A DNA stretch of 64,000 nucleotides from positions 14,436,501-14,500,500 of the forward strand of contig CM039193.1 in assembly GCA_008360975.2 (NCBI GenBank), in the 5' to 3' direction. Each line of letters starts with the position of its first letter. Position 1 is the first letter of the stretch. Origin of the DNA: Lichenostomus cassidix. Lineage: Eukaryota > Chordata > Aves > Passeriformes > Meliphagidae. A program made the position numbers and the translations under genes. This document shows positions 37,967 to 48,375 of this stretch, one piece after another. Under the pieces are notes generated by a model. That model was not told the DNA's origin and did no database searches. It saw nothing but the letters and a program-made list of their open reading frames with translations.

Positions 37967-40065
37967 GTTGGACACCTTTTATCAGCAGAGATTTGGGTCT
38001 GGCTGAGGGTGCCAGACAGGCACTGCGTTAGTCCTGGAGGAAAAGTCATGGCATGTTAAGTCATGGCTCAGAAACTTCCCAGCAAAACTACACTGGTGCA
38101 ACAAAACCCTGGTATTTGGGGCAGCCCCGGTGTGTGGATGCATTGCTTACTGTGGGGTAGGAGAGATGCTACACCATTTTACTGCTCTAACCTGGTGGTA
38201 TCATTGTGAGGGGACACTTGTGACGGAACATTTACGGAGGTGGACGTGCCAGTGGGCGTATTGTGACTTAGATCACAGTATCTGCTGAAGGCAGTGCATA
38301 TTTTCCTCCCCTGTGTATATATATATTTAAGTAGGCAGCAGTTCTGTGGCGTTGCTCACATCAGCCCACCAGCCCTACCTACCTCATGCATAAAAGAGTG
38401 TGACAAGTTCAGCTTTTGGAGGAAACACTGTCGGGGCCTCTGTCCATTGTTCAGCTGTGGGGTTGGAGGTGGTCATGGGGAGCCCGTCTCCAAGATGGGT
38501 GTCAGACATGAGCATTTCAGCCATCTCTGTGGATCTGTGGCTCAGCAGGGAAGGGCTGCTCTTCTCTGACCTGTAAACCAAGTCCTAGCTCTGGCAAATC
38601 CTATGGATCTCAGTATGCTTCTGGCTAAACTCATGGTGGCACAGATTTTCACCTGAGGAGAAATCCAGCATATAAAAGTCATAGGTAGAGAAGCCACATT
38701 CAGCTGGAGGGGGGGCAACCTCAGAGCAGTTTTAATACACTCATACCAGGGACAGCCCCAGCGCAAGGATTTTCTTGGTCCCTTTCTGTGGTCTGATACC
38801 TCAAAATAGATGTGAGTAGCCCCACTCCCACTTTTATTAGAAAAGAGGGTATTTGGAGGGGCTGGGCAGCAAGGTGTGAGAGCAATTACACACCCCAAGC
38901 TTGGAGGCTGGTCGTGACTTTTATGATCTCATTTCCTCATCCACACACAAACACTTGGCCAGAGCCCAATCTCTGCAAATGAGCTTTGGTCACCACTGGT
39001 TTTAATTAGCAGGAACAGTCCTGTGCAGTGTTCCCAATAAGTTAATGACAAAGTATCAGTCTCAGTCTCTGGCAGTTTTCTCTTCTTCATCCTGCCAGAG
39101 GGCTTTTTCTGAGCCCCAAACCAGCCCCTTGATCTCCACTTCCAGGAAACCTTTATAAAATTCAGACCAGATTCTTGAGCGAGAACCAAATGTTTCAGCC
39201 AGGAAGATTTCTTTTTTTCTTTTTTTTTTTTCTCTTTTATTTTTGGGAAGGGTGAATGGAGGATGATTAAATCTGAACCGAATCTGAACAGATGACATTT
39301 TTAATGGCACGTTTAGCATTTCTCTGAGAAGGTTCCAATGGGCACAGCGTTGCCGTTGTTTTCTTAAAAATGTCAGTCAGGCCAATGTGTTTAAACAGGT
39401 TCGGCTGTTACCTTCTTTCCTCATGTTTCACAAGTACAACCAGTGAGTCATGTGCAATATTATTTATTTGTATTCCAGCACAGCAGTGACGGGCTCCTGT
39501 GGGAGGCACTGCAGAAAGCCCAGTGAGGGGATGGCTTTGCTTTTAAAGTGGAACGCAGCAAAACACCCAAAGTGTTGGCTAAAATTGCCAACCTCCCTTC
39601 CATGGTGCAGGGATGGAGGTGGCCTCCCGTCCATGGCATGAGCCACTGCATGGCACTGATGTGACTGCCTGTGGGGCACGATGGCCTTGTTGGCCATGCT
39701 GAAGAGGGGGCTGAGGTTCTCTGGGGTGAAGGACAACCTGGTGCTGCTCAGTGACTGCCTGCAGTGGAGCCACAGCCCAGCCACTGGTCTGAGCTCTGCC
39801 AGGGTGCTCCACAGGGGTCACACACACAGGGGCTCCTTTCCTGAGCATGGAGCTGGGTGAGTGAAGGAAGCCTGATGTACCTGGAGGTCTCTACCTTCAT
39901 TTAAAAAGTCCCCCAGTATACAGCACTGAGCAAAGGCAGCGTTGCAGTGTCTGTCCATCTATGTTCTCTGGCAGATGCAGTGTGCGTAGATCATCGTGTG
40001 TCTCCCTGTCCCAGCACCCAGTGTGACTGCCAAAGATGCTTTTGTGCATTAAAGACTGTCTCTCT
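37967..40065. other. Unique stretch with T-rich tract and a GC-richer segment
   Basis: A T-rich tract occupies 39208-39244. 39245-39440 is complex sequence with TTAAATC and TTTAATGGC cores and may be a conserved element. 39480-39850 is GC-richer with overlapping open frames on both strands (up to 106 codons on the minus strand), but no protein family was recognised, so no gene is called. Confidence 0.4.
39208..39244. repeat. T-rich tract
   Basis: 37 bases are almost all T with four C interruptions and one A. It is read directly from the sequence. No transposon body is attached on either side that would make it a poly(A) tail. Confidence 0.9.
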
Positions 40066-40067
40066 CC

Positions 40068-40390
40068 AGGCCTTAGTTAACTTCCCGATTAATGCAGAAG
40101 CATGAATTATTCATCAAACCGCCAATGAGGCCATTAAGTTTCCCATCCTTTGAAGATACCCGTACCTATTCCTATTACAAGAGCAAAGGAGGAGGTTGCA
40201 GATCTAATTGCAAGCAGCAAAGTGAGGAAGACTCCTCGTCTGCTGCTTTCCTAGTGAGCCTGAAAAGCCTCTCTTTTATAGAGGTGTCAATAGTAATTTC
40301 ATTCTCTTTTCAGAGGAACAAGTGCCTTTAACTATTTAAACCCACTTAAACGAAGGGCTTTTGTGCTTCGATTACAGACACAATGCAGAG
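40068..40390. promoter_or_regulatory. Candidate conserved non-coding element
   Basis: Clustered cores are present: TTAGTTAACTTC, CGATTAATGCAG, ATGAATTATTCATC (a near-palindrome), GGCCATTAAG, CTAATTGCAAGC, AGTAATTTC and AACTATTTAAACC. The sequence is complex, A/T-rich and free of repeats. This is one of the two or three strongest enhancer-like blocks in the window by motif density; conservation was not tested. Confidence 0.33.
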
Positions 40391-42827
40391 AAAACCAGCC
40401 CCAGTTGGATGCAGGCTCCCCTGCTGGGGAAGGTCCAGCCTGTGGCTGGAGGGGTCGTGGGTGCTGCTCTGCCCTCCTGACCCACCGACCTCTCCCAGCT
40501 GGGACAAACCTCTCCCTGTAGATCACAGCCTGCATGGGGGCTGCCTAGGCAAGGTTTGCGTCTTAAGGCTGCACTTTGTGACACAGCTATGGAGCAGTGC
40601 CTCCCATCTGTGAGTGACACCCTGCCCTGTCCACCAGCCGCTTCCAAAAGTCCCCACAGTGCTCCAGGAGGCCTGGGCAGCCAGTGCCTAACTTGGCATC
40701 TCAGGTGCATTTTCCCTCTGCTTTGCTTTTGTGTGCTGGCTTTGTCCTGTTCAAAACTGCTCATGAAAATGGCCTTCTGCAGCCCATGGGGGTCCCTTTG
40801 CTGCAAAACTTGAGCCCCTGACCAGGCATGGTGCTTTCCTTTGTTATTCAAAATACTCCAAGAGGTCCACGCTAACTGCATGACAGCAGCGTTAATAAAT
40901 AATAAAATACATCAATAGTTCTGGGGGGTTTTATATCCACTCCTATCTCGAGATCTCAAGACATTTCACAAATGTTAATTTTTGGAGTCTTACAGATGCT
41001 CTTGCATCTGAGTGGAAAAGATTAGGGACATGCAGGAGAGCAGGAACCAGATCACAACCTCTCTGCCCCAGGTCATGAACCTTTTGGGCCACAGCTCTGA
41101 GCAGCCTGCATTTGTACAAGCATCCAGGGATGCTGCTTTTGCTCCCTGATTGTTATATGCATAGCACCATTTTGTTTGGATAGAAAAGAACTCAGGGAGG
41201 CTGCTTTCTCTTGTTGAACTTTTTTCCAGCAGCTCTTGGTATAAATAACCCAGAAGAGTGGTGGTGATACCCATGAGTAAGCACTGGCCTGTTTATGTGC
41301 TGTGAACCATATCCTGAAGGGAGCATAGTAACACTGTCAAATTATTACGACATTAAAATGCAATAGCATTAAGTGATAAGGGAAGGAGATTGTCAGGTCC
41401 AGGCAACCTCATCCTTCAGGTCGTGTTAAGGAAACTTAATGGTTAAATAAGGACTTTAATGAGGTTTGAGGCTAGTTTGCTTTCACAGTCCTTCTATTAG
41501 GGATTGTATTAAACCTGGTCCAAATTAGCTCATGGCTGGAGTGAACTTGAGGAGGCTTTGCTGGGCAGGCTGAAGTACCATAACTGTAGGAGAGCCTGGA
41601 GGAAGACACCCTGTCTTTCTTTCTATGTGCTTTCAATGTGTTTGCAAGCTCACCACATTGAAATGTGTTTCTTTTGCCATTGCAGTGGCCTTGACTGACT
41701 TGGTTGCTCAGCTTGGTCTGAAGAGGGAAGCAGACTAAAAACTAGAGTAAGAAAAAAGTTGCCTTGTCTCAGTCTTTCAGGGAATAAAGTCTTGATGAAC
41801 AGCAATATTAACAGAAAAGGGCCGAGATCTGAGCAAAGAAACCTTAGAGGGCTTGGTACATGTGGGAAGACACAAGATGTCTGTTTAGGAGTACACACAA
41901 AGGCCCGAAACCTAGAGCAGCTTTTGGGGTGTGTCTGTCCTCATATAGTCATTTGCGTTTCCTAAATATGTTCATTTCAAACACACTGACCTGCAGGGGA
42001 TCTGTCCAACTATACCATGACCCGTGTGACTGCTTGGCACTGGGGTGAGCTCAGGGGAAGGGGAGGATTGTGGCACAAAATGGGGCTGGTGATGTTTTCC
42101 TCTTCATCCCACCTAAACAGACGTTTTAGTCTTGGCACAAGGGCAGCAGGGAAGAGAAGGGACAAAGCAAGGCTCAAAAGGCATCTTTCTCACTGACCTG
42201 TGCTTGGTTAGCTCCTCTCTGATAGCTCCCCAGGACAAATTGTCTGCAGCGCAGTCTCTAGTCAGGAAAATAACATCTCCTAGGTGAAGCCTTTTTCACT
42301 CACTGAAGATTTAGTTGTTTTTGGACTGGAGGCCAAAAAAAACCCCATGGAGACTTAGATCCTCTTCTTTTTCCAGAAGCAAGGAGGGGAGGGACTGATT
42401 TTCACTGCAGCAGCTGAGTATGTGACAATGTGACAGTCCACAGTCCATCACAGGGCTGCCTGGCTGCCACACTAGAAGTTGTACTAAATTGTACCCGTTA
42501 GTGATCACAAAAAAAGTAAGCAGATTAAAATAATTTAACAAATTCTTTCCCTAAAAAACACAGGAATTCAGTATCTGCACTTATCTGCTGGGCTGCAAAG
42601 TAGTGAATCTATTTCAGGAGTGATGTTGGAAGCAGTTTCTGAACTGTGTTAAGATCTTTCCTGGCTAATATAAGCCCAAAGTGGCTACAGCTAATGCAAA
42701 ATGCTTATGTTGCTTTATAGAAAGGCTTCTCAGGTTCTTGAGTAACAAGAGCAAAGGAGAATCCAGTTGGTTTTGGTTTGGTTTTTTTTTTCTTTTTTAT
42801 CAGCCTCAATTTTATTTTAACCCACCT
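40391..42827. other. Unique non-coding stretch
   Basis: No gene recognised. The A/T-rich sequence at 41330-41480 has AATGCAATAGCATTAAG and TTAATGG cores and may be a weaker conserved element. A short T-rich run lies at 42779-42799. Confidence 0.5.
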
Positions 42828-42917
42828 GGCAAATATGCTACTCTTTGTGCAGAAAGCACCATGCCAAAATTTGGCAAACATGCTAGTGTTGGCGCAGAAA
42901 GCCCCCTGTGCTGATGC
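42828..42917. repeat. Two-copy 45-bp tandem duplication
   Basis: GGCAAATATGCTA at 42828 and GGCAAACATGCTA at 42873 start two adjacent copies of exactly 45 bases. Both share a GTGCAGAAAGCACC/GCGCAGAAAGCCCC stretch. The period is a multiple of three, so the open frames across it contain a 15-residue repeat (plus strand: LANMLLFVQKAPCQN then LANMLVLAQKAPCAD). The copies are about 70% identical. No gene was recognised around it. Confidence 0.85.
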
Positions 42918-43299
42918 TAAAGGCTGCAGCATCCGAAGTTTCAGTGAGCCACAGATGCAGCCCTGCCCCTGGGCTTTTAACACTTTGTCTGAAATCACAG
43001 GGAAAGCGCAGCACAGAGCCACAAAAAGAGAAAGAGAGCTAGAGAAAATAGACGTCGAGGGTGAGAGACCTGTTTAGCGAGGCAGAGAGAAGTGAAAAGC
43101 AATTTGACTTCTGTGCCCAACTACTTTCACAGAAAGCAAGCACCCGATAGGGAAGGGCTCCTTAATCTTGGGAGGTAAATCAGGGCGAGCATCCCTGGCT
43201 GGTGAAAAGAAGCAAAGTTCAACAGGGCTTGTGTTTTTGGCAGCGGGGACAGCGAGCCTTGGGGACAATTCACCCACAGCAGAGGCTGTTTTGTCTCAA

Positions 43300-43400
43300 A
43301 CACTCTAATAGTCCCTCTTTTGAGATAGGCGTAATCAACAGAAGCCATTAATCTTAATGTTGGGGTAATTAAGCTTAATACAGGGCAACTGAGTGAAAAT
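43300..43400. promoter_or_regulatory. Candidate conserved non-coding element upstream of CpG island
   Basis: Cores GCGTAATCAAC, CATTAATCTTAATG, GGGTAATTAAGC and TTAATACAG fall within 100 bases, about 300 bases left of the CpG island. No repeat signature is present. It could be a promoter-proximal enhancer; this is inference from position and motif density. Confidence 0.3.
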
Positions 43401-43689
43401 GAATAGGCTGGGATGTACGGGAAGTCAGATGGGGTAATTCTTTGTGGCCTTCCAGTATACAAACAAGCTTTGTAATCCCAACGTGAGCCCCAGAGGCTCG
43501 CTGTGTTTTACTGTGAAAAGATGTGGGTTTATTAACACCAGATCCCTTTCCAGGCCACTTTCACAGAAGCTGGAGGATGTTGCTGGTGTAGAAATGGCAC
43601 TGGAGTTCTTTAAAATGTTGGCAGATCTGCTCCTGGTTTCCTTTCTGCACTCAGAGCCTGCAGGATGTGAAGGGATCAGGTCCAAAGCT

Positions 43690-43990
43690 GCGGCCAAGGG
43701 CAGCTCTCGCCGAAAGCGCGCGGTGTCGCGGGGCTCTGCGGGGCGGGACGGGCCGGGCAGTGCCACACGTGTGCTCAGCTGTTGCCACCCGACGAAAGGT
43801 CAGCCACAACGCTGCCATTTGCAGCGGGAGCGAACCGGAAAGATGTCCGTGGTGGAGCTGCCCCGTGAGCGGGGAGGGAGGCAGCGCCGGGGGCAGAGGA
43901 CGGGAGCGATCTCCGCAGTGTAAATGTCACTGCCCATCGCCTCCTGCTTTGCCCAGCCCTCCACGGCCCCGTGGCTGAAACCTCTCAGCA
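43690..43990. promoter_or_regulatory. CpG-island promoter candidate
   Basis: I count about 27 CpGs between 43688 and 43920, in a window otherwise strongly CpG-depleted. Motifs read directly are a GC box GGGGCGGG (43740-43747), an E-box CACGTG (43766-43771), an E-box CAGCTG (43776-43781), a YY1-like GCCATTT (43814-43820) and an ETS core ACCGGAA (43834-43840). An ATG follows three bases after the ETS site (43843). It opens a 26-codon plus-strand frame that ends at TAA 43921-43923. This motif set is typical of CpG-island transcription start regions. The direction of transcription is unresolved: a plus-strand first exon or a minus-strand start running left both fit. No CR1 or LTR match explains the CpG density. 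Confidence 0.6.
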
Positions 43991-44729
43991 CGATCGAGGG
44001 AAATGCGTTTCTTTCTCTCTGCTTTCCCTTTTGCAACTGTGCTGTTTCTGATTTTACAGCCACATGTATATTTTATTAATTTTTTAATCACCCTTCGTTT
44101 CAGGCACGTTAAGTCATGTTGGGCGACAGAAGGGAGAATATGCTGTTCTCCCCAAACCTGGAGCACGTACAGCCGGGTAGCAGTTCAGGCTTGGCTTCTC
44201 ATCTGGAAGCTGGAGCTGTGTTTCTAACAATACAGCACCCACCCAGCATGAAATTGTAATGGATCACGCCTTGCCCTAGGTCCTTGGCTTATCCTTGGTT
44301 GACACTGAATTAAAGGACATGATGTGTGGGACTCAGTAAATCCCTAACCTGCTGTCCTGAGACAAGTATTACCAACCACACTACGCTGACACACGAGATT
44401 AGTGGAAGAGGTGCCCTCAATGCCACAGGCAGAAATGGGTCAGCTCCTATTTGGAAAGCTCTCTACTTGAAGTGAGTAGCGATGCAGCCTGTAGGAATAA
44501 AAGGCCAAAAATCCTGTGTTTTCTGCCTCGGAGCCCTGCTGAGATTCACAGGCAGTGAGTCCTAAGCAGCTGAACAGTACTGTTTGTGTGGTGGATATTA
44601 GCTTTGTGAATGGCATTTTATTAGAAATTAGGTAACAGCATTAGGAAACAGTCCAGCTTAGGAGCTGCACTTAGCAAGTATGAAACACCTTGCTACCACC
44701 AAAGTCCCTAAATTTGTATAAAGTATATC

Positions 44730-45376
44730 AGCCAAGAATTTGTTTATTAAAGGCTTTATTGTAAACTTTTGAAATGCAATACCGGTGTCCCCACTACTTC
44801 CAATAACTGAGTGCAGCAACAACACAAATCTCACATCTATTCCCCTTTCCCTCTTCCCTTTGCCCTAATCAAATCCTTTATTCATGCTTTTTCTGACATA
44901 CCAGGTTTTCTGGCTTGGTTCAGCAGTGACTAAGTAGCTGTACAGTAACAAAACAGTGCTGTCTTTGTTCTGGAAAAGTGGGGAAATGAGATGTATAATG
45001 TTGAACTAAGGAAGCTCCCAAGTGAGAAGGAAGCCACTTGTGTATTGTGGCACAAGCTGGGTTGAATTTACCAATGGTGCCTAGAAAGAGAGAGCAAAGA
45101 AAGAAAACAAACTTACTTGTTGTTTTGTTTTACCAGCTCTTAAATGGCCCAAAGCCCATTACAGCTGACGGTGTTTCGGTAGTTAAACTGATGATACTCA
45201 TCTGCCTCTCATACATTTGCCTTATTTTCTCCATTTCACTCTCCCACTGTCTGTTTGCTCTCCCACGCTGCACATGATCCTGCCAGTTGGGATCACGAGG
45301 AGTCCTGATCATGTTCTTTCTCCTGTGTAGCATCATGTCTTCAGCTGGTATTTTGGACAGCAAATCATCCCCAAAG
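44730..45376 (-). CDS. Probable terminal exon of an unidentified protein-coding gene, with 3' UTR
   Basis: On the minus strand an acceptor-like AGTGCAG precedes 45376. An open frame then encodes about 80 residues and stops at TAA 45130-45132. The product is charged and helix-prone: PAEDMMLHRRKNMIR, then PRDPNWQDHVQRG, then WESEMEKIRQMYERQM, suggesting an amphipathic or coiled-coil C-terminus, ending GFGPFKSW. About 370 bases after the stop, two AATAAA signals lie at 44760-44755 and 44748-44743, followed by a GT-rich stretch (GGTGGTAGCAAGGTGTTT), as expected of a cleavage site near 44730. An in-frame stop just upstream means coding must enter by splicing, or this is a retrogene remnant. The polypyrimidine tract is weak. 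A GTAAAA donor-like site at 45133-45128 would instead make it a 243-base internal exon with matching phases at both ends. I do not recognise the protein. Confidence 0.42.
44743..44760 (-). terminator. Tandem AATAAA polyadenylation signals
   Basis: On the minus strand AATAAA occurs at 44760-44755 and again at 44748-44743. They are followed 30-60 bases later by a GT-rich element at about 44682-44705. Position, about 370 bases after the stop of the candidate terminal exon, is what makes these more than chance hexamers. Confidence 0.42.
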
Positions 45377-48120
45377 CTGCACTTCACTTAGGACAGCCTG
45401 CTATGCTTCTTCCACCATGTGGGCCCCTCCAAAGACAGCTCAGTTGAGCAATACCTGCATCCTGTAAGAAGATCTTAACTGTATCCCTTCCTGAATTATA
45501 TTAGTAAGTCCTGTTAATTCACCATGCTTATAGAAAGCAAAACTGAAATACAAAGCATTATCCCTGCTGTGTGAATCCTCAGGACAAGGTGGCATAGCCT
45601 GTGCGCTTTCCCTGGTGGTTTGGATGCCCTCAGTCTGCCTGTGCTCCTGAGCTGGCTACAATCCCTCTGGGAGCACTCAAAAAGGGAGAGGTTGTCTGCC
45701 CCAAAGGTGTTACTGCTGCAAGGTGTAGGTGGGACAGAGTAGGCAGAAACACTCGAGCTGAGGACAAACCTCAGCTCCTCCCTGGAGCTGGTGCAGCCAA
45801 GTGTTGAGCTGGAGAGCAAAGCCCTGTTTTACTTGCTGGTAACCTTGCAAAATCTGCACAGACATTCAAGGCATGCAGCAGGCAGAAAAGGGGAGTGCAG
45901 GACGGGTGGAAGCCAGATGTGAGCTGGCTCATTTGAAGGTTTGTGCACAGACCTGGGCAGTATTGCTTTGTCTGCTCTTTTGAGTCTGCCCCTTGAACCA
46001 CTCCACAGGATGAGCACCACTGATACAATTAATCCCCCTGGGAAATGAGGCTTCTCCAACCATCGGATGTTGTGTGTAGTCTGCTCTGTGTCCAACTGTG
46101 CTTCTTCCCTGGCAGGATTTGGTCCTGCCCTAGGCCTGGCCCTGAAAAGCAGAAAGATCTGCCCTCCCAGAGCCTGCTCTCCCAGAGAAACATCTGAGTT
46201 GGCTATGGGGTGCTGAGCCTAGTGGGGAAGGGAGGCAGGGACAGCCAGATGAGGAATCCAACTGCTTGAGAAACCAGCTGGAGGCTCCTCAGAAGAGCAG
46301 AACATGGGTGCAGAGCCAGGGCACAGAGCTGATGGGATGAAAGGCACCTGGAGAAGATTGTGTTGTGCTCACTGAGCTTCAGTGTAGAAGGCTCAGTGAA
46401 ACCAAGTCTAAAAGAAAGGACTTGTCTACTAGTCAAGAGTAGGAGGAGAGTTTGTTTTAATCCTTTGGTGGGGGGGCTAGTTTTAACCCTCTTACTGTAG
46501 TTCTTTATTTCAGGAGTTCACTGCTCAGGAGAAGGAGGCAGTCACAGGGGCTTCGGGTGCTGTGCTTGCAGCAAAGGAGGGCTTGGGTAGATCCACATCA
46601 AGGTCTTGAGCTTCTGAAAACCCATGGCCAGACTTATCCGCTCAGCAAGTTTCTGTGGCCTTCTTTGGCCAGCCAGGACTGGTTAGATCAGCACCAAGCC
46701 AGAGCAACTTCTTGGCCTAACCAGTGACCCCAGTGGGAAGGTAGCTCTGGTGGAGTGGAAGTGTGCAGTGTCCCAGCAGCACTTTGCAGAGCAGGTCCCC
46801 AGGTTTCCAGCCTGCTGGGATGTGTTGCTGTAGCAAATTGTGTTTCCCAGATTTTTCATCATTGGTGGGAGTCTCATGAAACACAGGGATACCTTCTGCT
46901 CTTCCCCATGTCTTCGGGGTCCTTTGGATACTGCGGGCTTGTTTTCTCCATCAGGGAGGTTTCCCTGTGTGTTCCCCATGGGAAGAGCCATCAGTGTGGT
47001 CGTGACACTGGAATTCATTACGAGATGACTGTGACAACTTCAGGAAATAAACAGTGGGAGCAGATGGGCTTCCAGAGACCAGAAATCCCATTTCTCTGTG
47101 AACATCCTCAATAATTGGATGCATGCAAAAACAAAGGAAGGAAGGAAAAAATGTTGAAGGCTTGGAACAGCCTGAGGGCAGAATTGCCTTAATACATGAG
47201 TGAGCCTTTTCTGGTGGCTGCAGCGCAGTGGGCACCTGCAGAGCTTTACATGAATCACCTGATATGCTCTTTGTTCCATTGTGCTGTTACTCATTGAGCT
47301 GTTGCAGGGAGATTTCCACCCTGCCACCCCAAAGCATGGTTATCCTTCAGGACTTTAAGTTCCATCAGCTCAGTGGTGTGGCCCAGTTACCTGATTTAAC
47401 AGGGCTATTTTGTTCTCCTTTAAGGGTGCTGTTGTGAAAATATTCTCTTTGCTTCTTTGGTCTTGAGGCAGTAACTGAACCCCATTCTCCTTCCCCCTGC
47501 CCCATCCCACCCTGCCCATCTGTAAATTCTGTTGTTCTGCATTGAAAGGCCTTGGCTGCACCAAAAATTACATCCTCAAGGGTGGTACTTGACAATACAT
47601 AGAAGACAGGAGAACTGGAGAAGGCTGAGGAAGCAATGGCCATCAAAGACATGAGGTACTGCCCACAGGAAACCTTCTTGGTCCCAAACCCTTTCCAGAC
47701 AGTTTTGATTTTTTTCTTAGAAAGAATTTTAGAATTTGATGCATAAATAATTGCCATGATAAGTTTTGTGTTTTCCACAGCACTTTTGAGTTGTGCTGAA
47801 AAATGAAAAACTTAAAATCTATGTTTTGTGAAAGGCCTCAATGTTCTCCGGATAGGGAGTCAATCTTCCAACCACTTCTACTGAAACTGGTGGTAACTTC
47901 CTGATTTCCTGGAGGTGATATTTGGTGTTTCCTAGAGGGCTAAGACACACAGTGACACCCTCCCTTGTGTTGAGTGTCTGCTGACCTGTGTTTGCTCCCT
48001 GAGAAGCAGCAGATTGCCCTGAAAGCCCCTTGAATTGTGCACCAGCCACCACTCAGCCACAAACTGACACAGACTGCTTATAATTGCCAGTGCAAATGAA
48101 AGTTGTTCAAACATCTCCTT
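45377..48120. other. Unique non-coding stretch
   Basis: No further exon of the minus-strand candidate gene was found. The 137-codon minus-strand frame at 47365-47778 has no domain or matching splice sites. Nothing else recognised. Confidence 0.5.
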
Positions 48121-48375
48121 CTCTGTAGCAACAAGCTAAAATGAAGAGCTCCAAAATATGCAAAGATGCAAAATAATCCTGGCAGGGGGGAGTTAATCAG
48201 GCATTAAAACCCAGGGCAGAGTCCGGGCAGAGATTAGACAGTTGCTCTTTAATCAAAGCAGCTGAGCTTATGTGTGCCTGCTAGTAACACTGCTTTTCAA
48301 CCTGGAATTGGAGTTAGAAAAGCAAGGATTTCCTGTAATTCCATTAACACTATTATTATTTGTGCAATGATCTGG
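48121..48375. promoter_or_regulatory. Candidate enhancer with paired octamer-like sites
   Basis: Two abutting octamer-like 8-mers, ATGCAAAG (48158-48165) and ATGCAAAA (48166-48173), form a head-to-tail pair. They differ from the POU octamer ATGCAAAT only in the last base. They are followed by TAAT, GTTAATCAGGCATTAAAA, CTTTAATCAAAG and CCATTAACAC cores. The sequence is complex and repeat-free. POU or homeodomain binding is inferred from motif similarity. Confidence 0.35.

Noticed and set aside
39480..39850. GC-richer segment with open frames on both strands, first suspected as a processed pseudogene
   Set aside because: Comparison by eye with globin and serpin sequence gave no consistent match; no poly(A) tail or target-site duplication.
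47365..47778. 137-codon minus-strand frame
   Set aside because: No domain, and no splice or polyadenylation arrangement on that strand.
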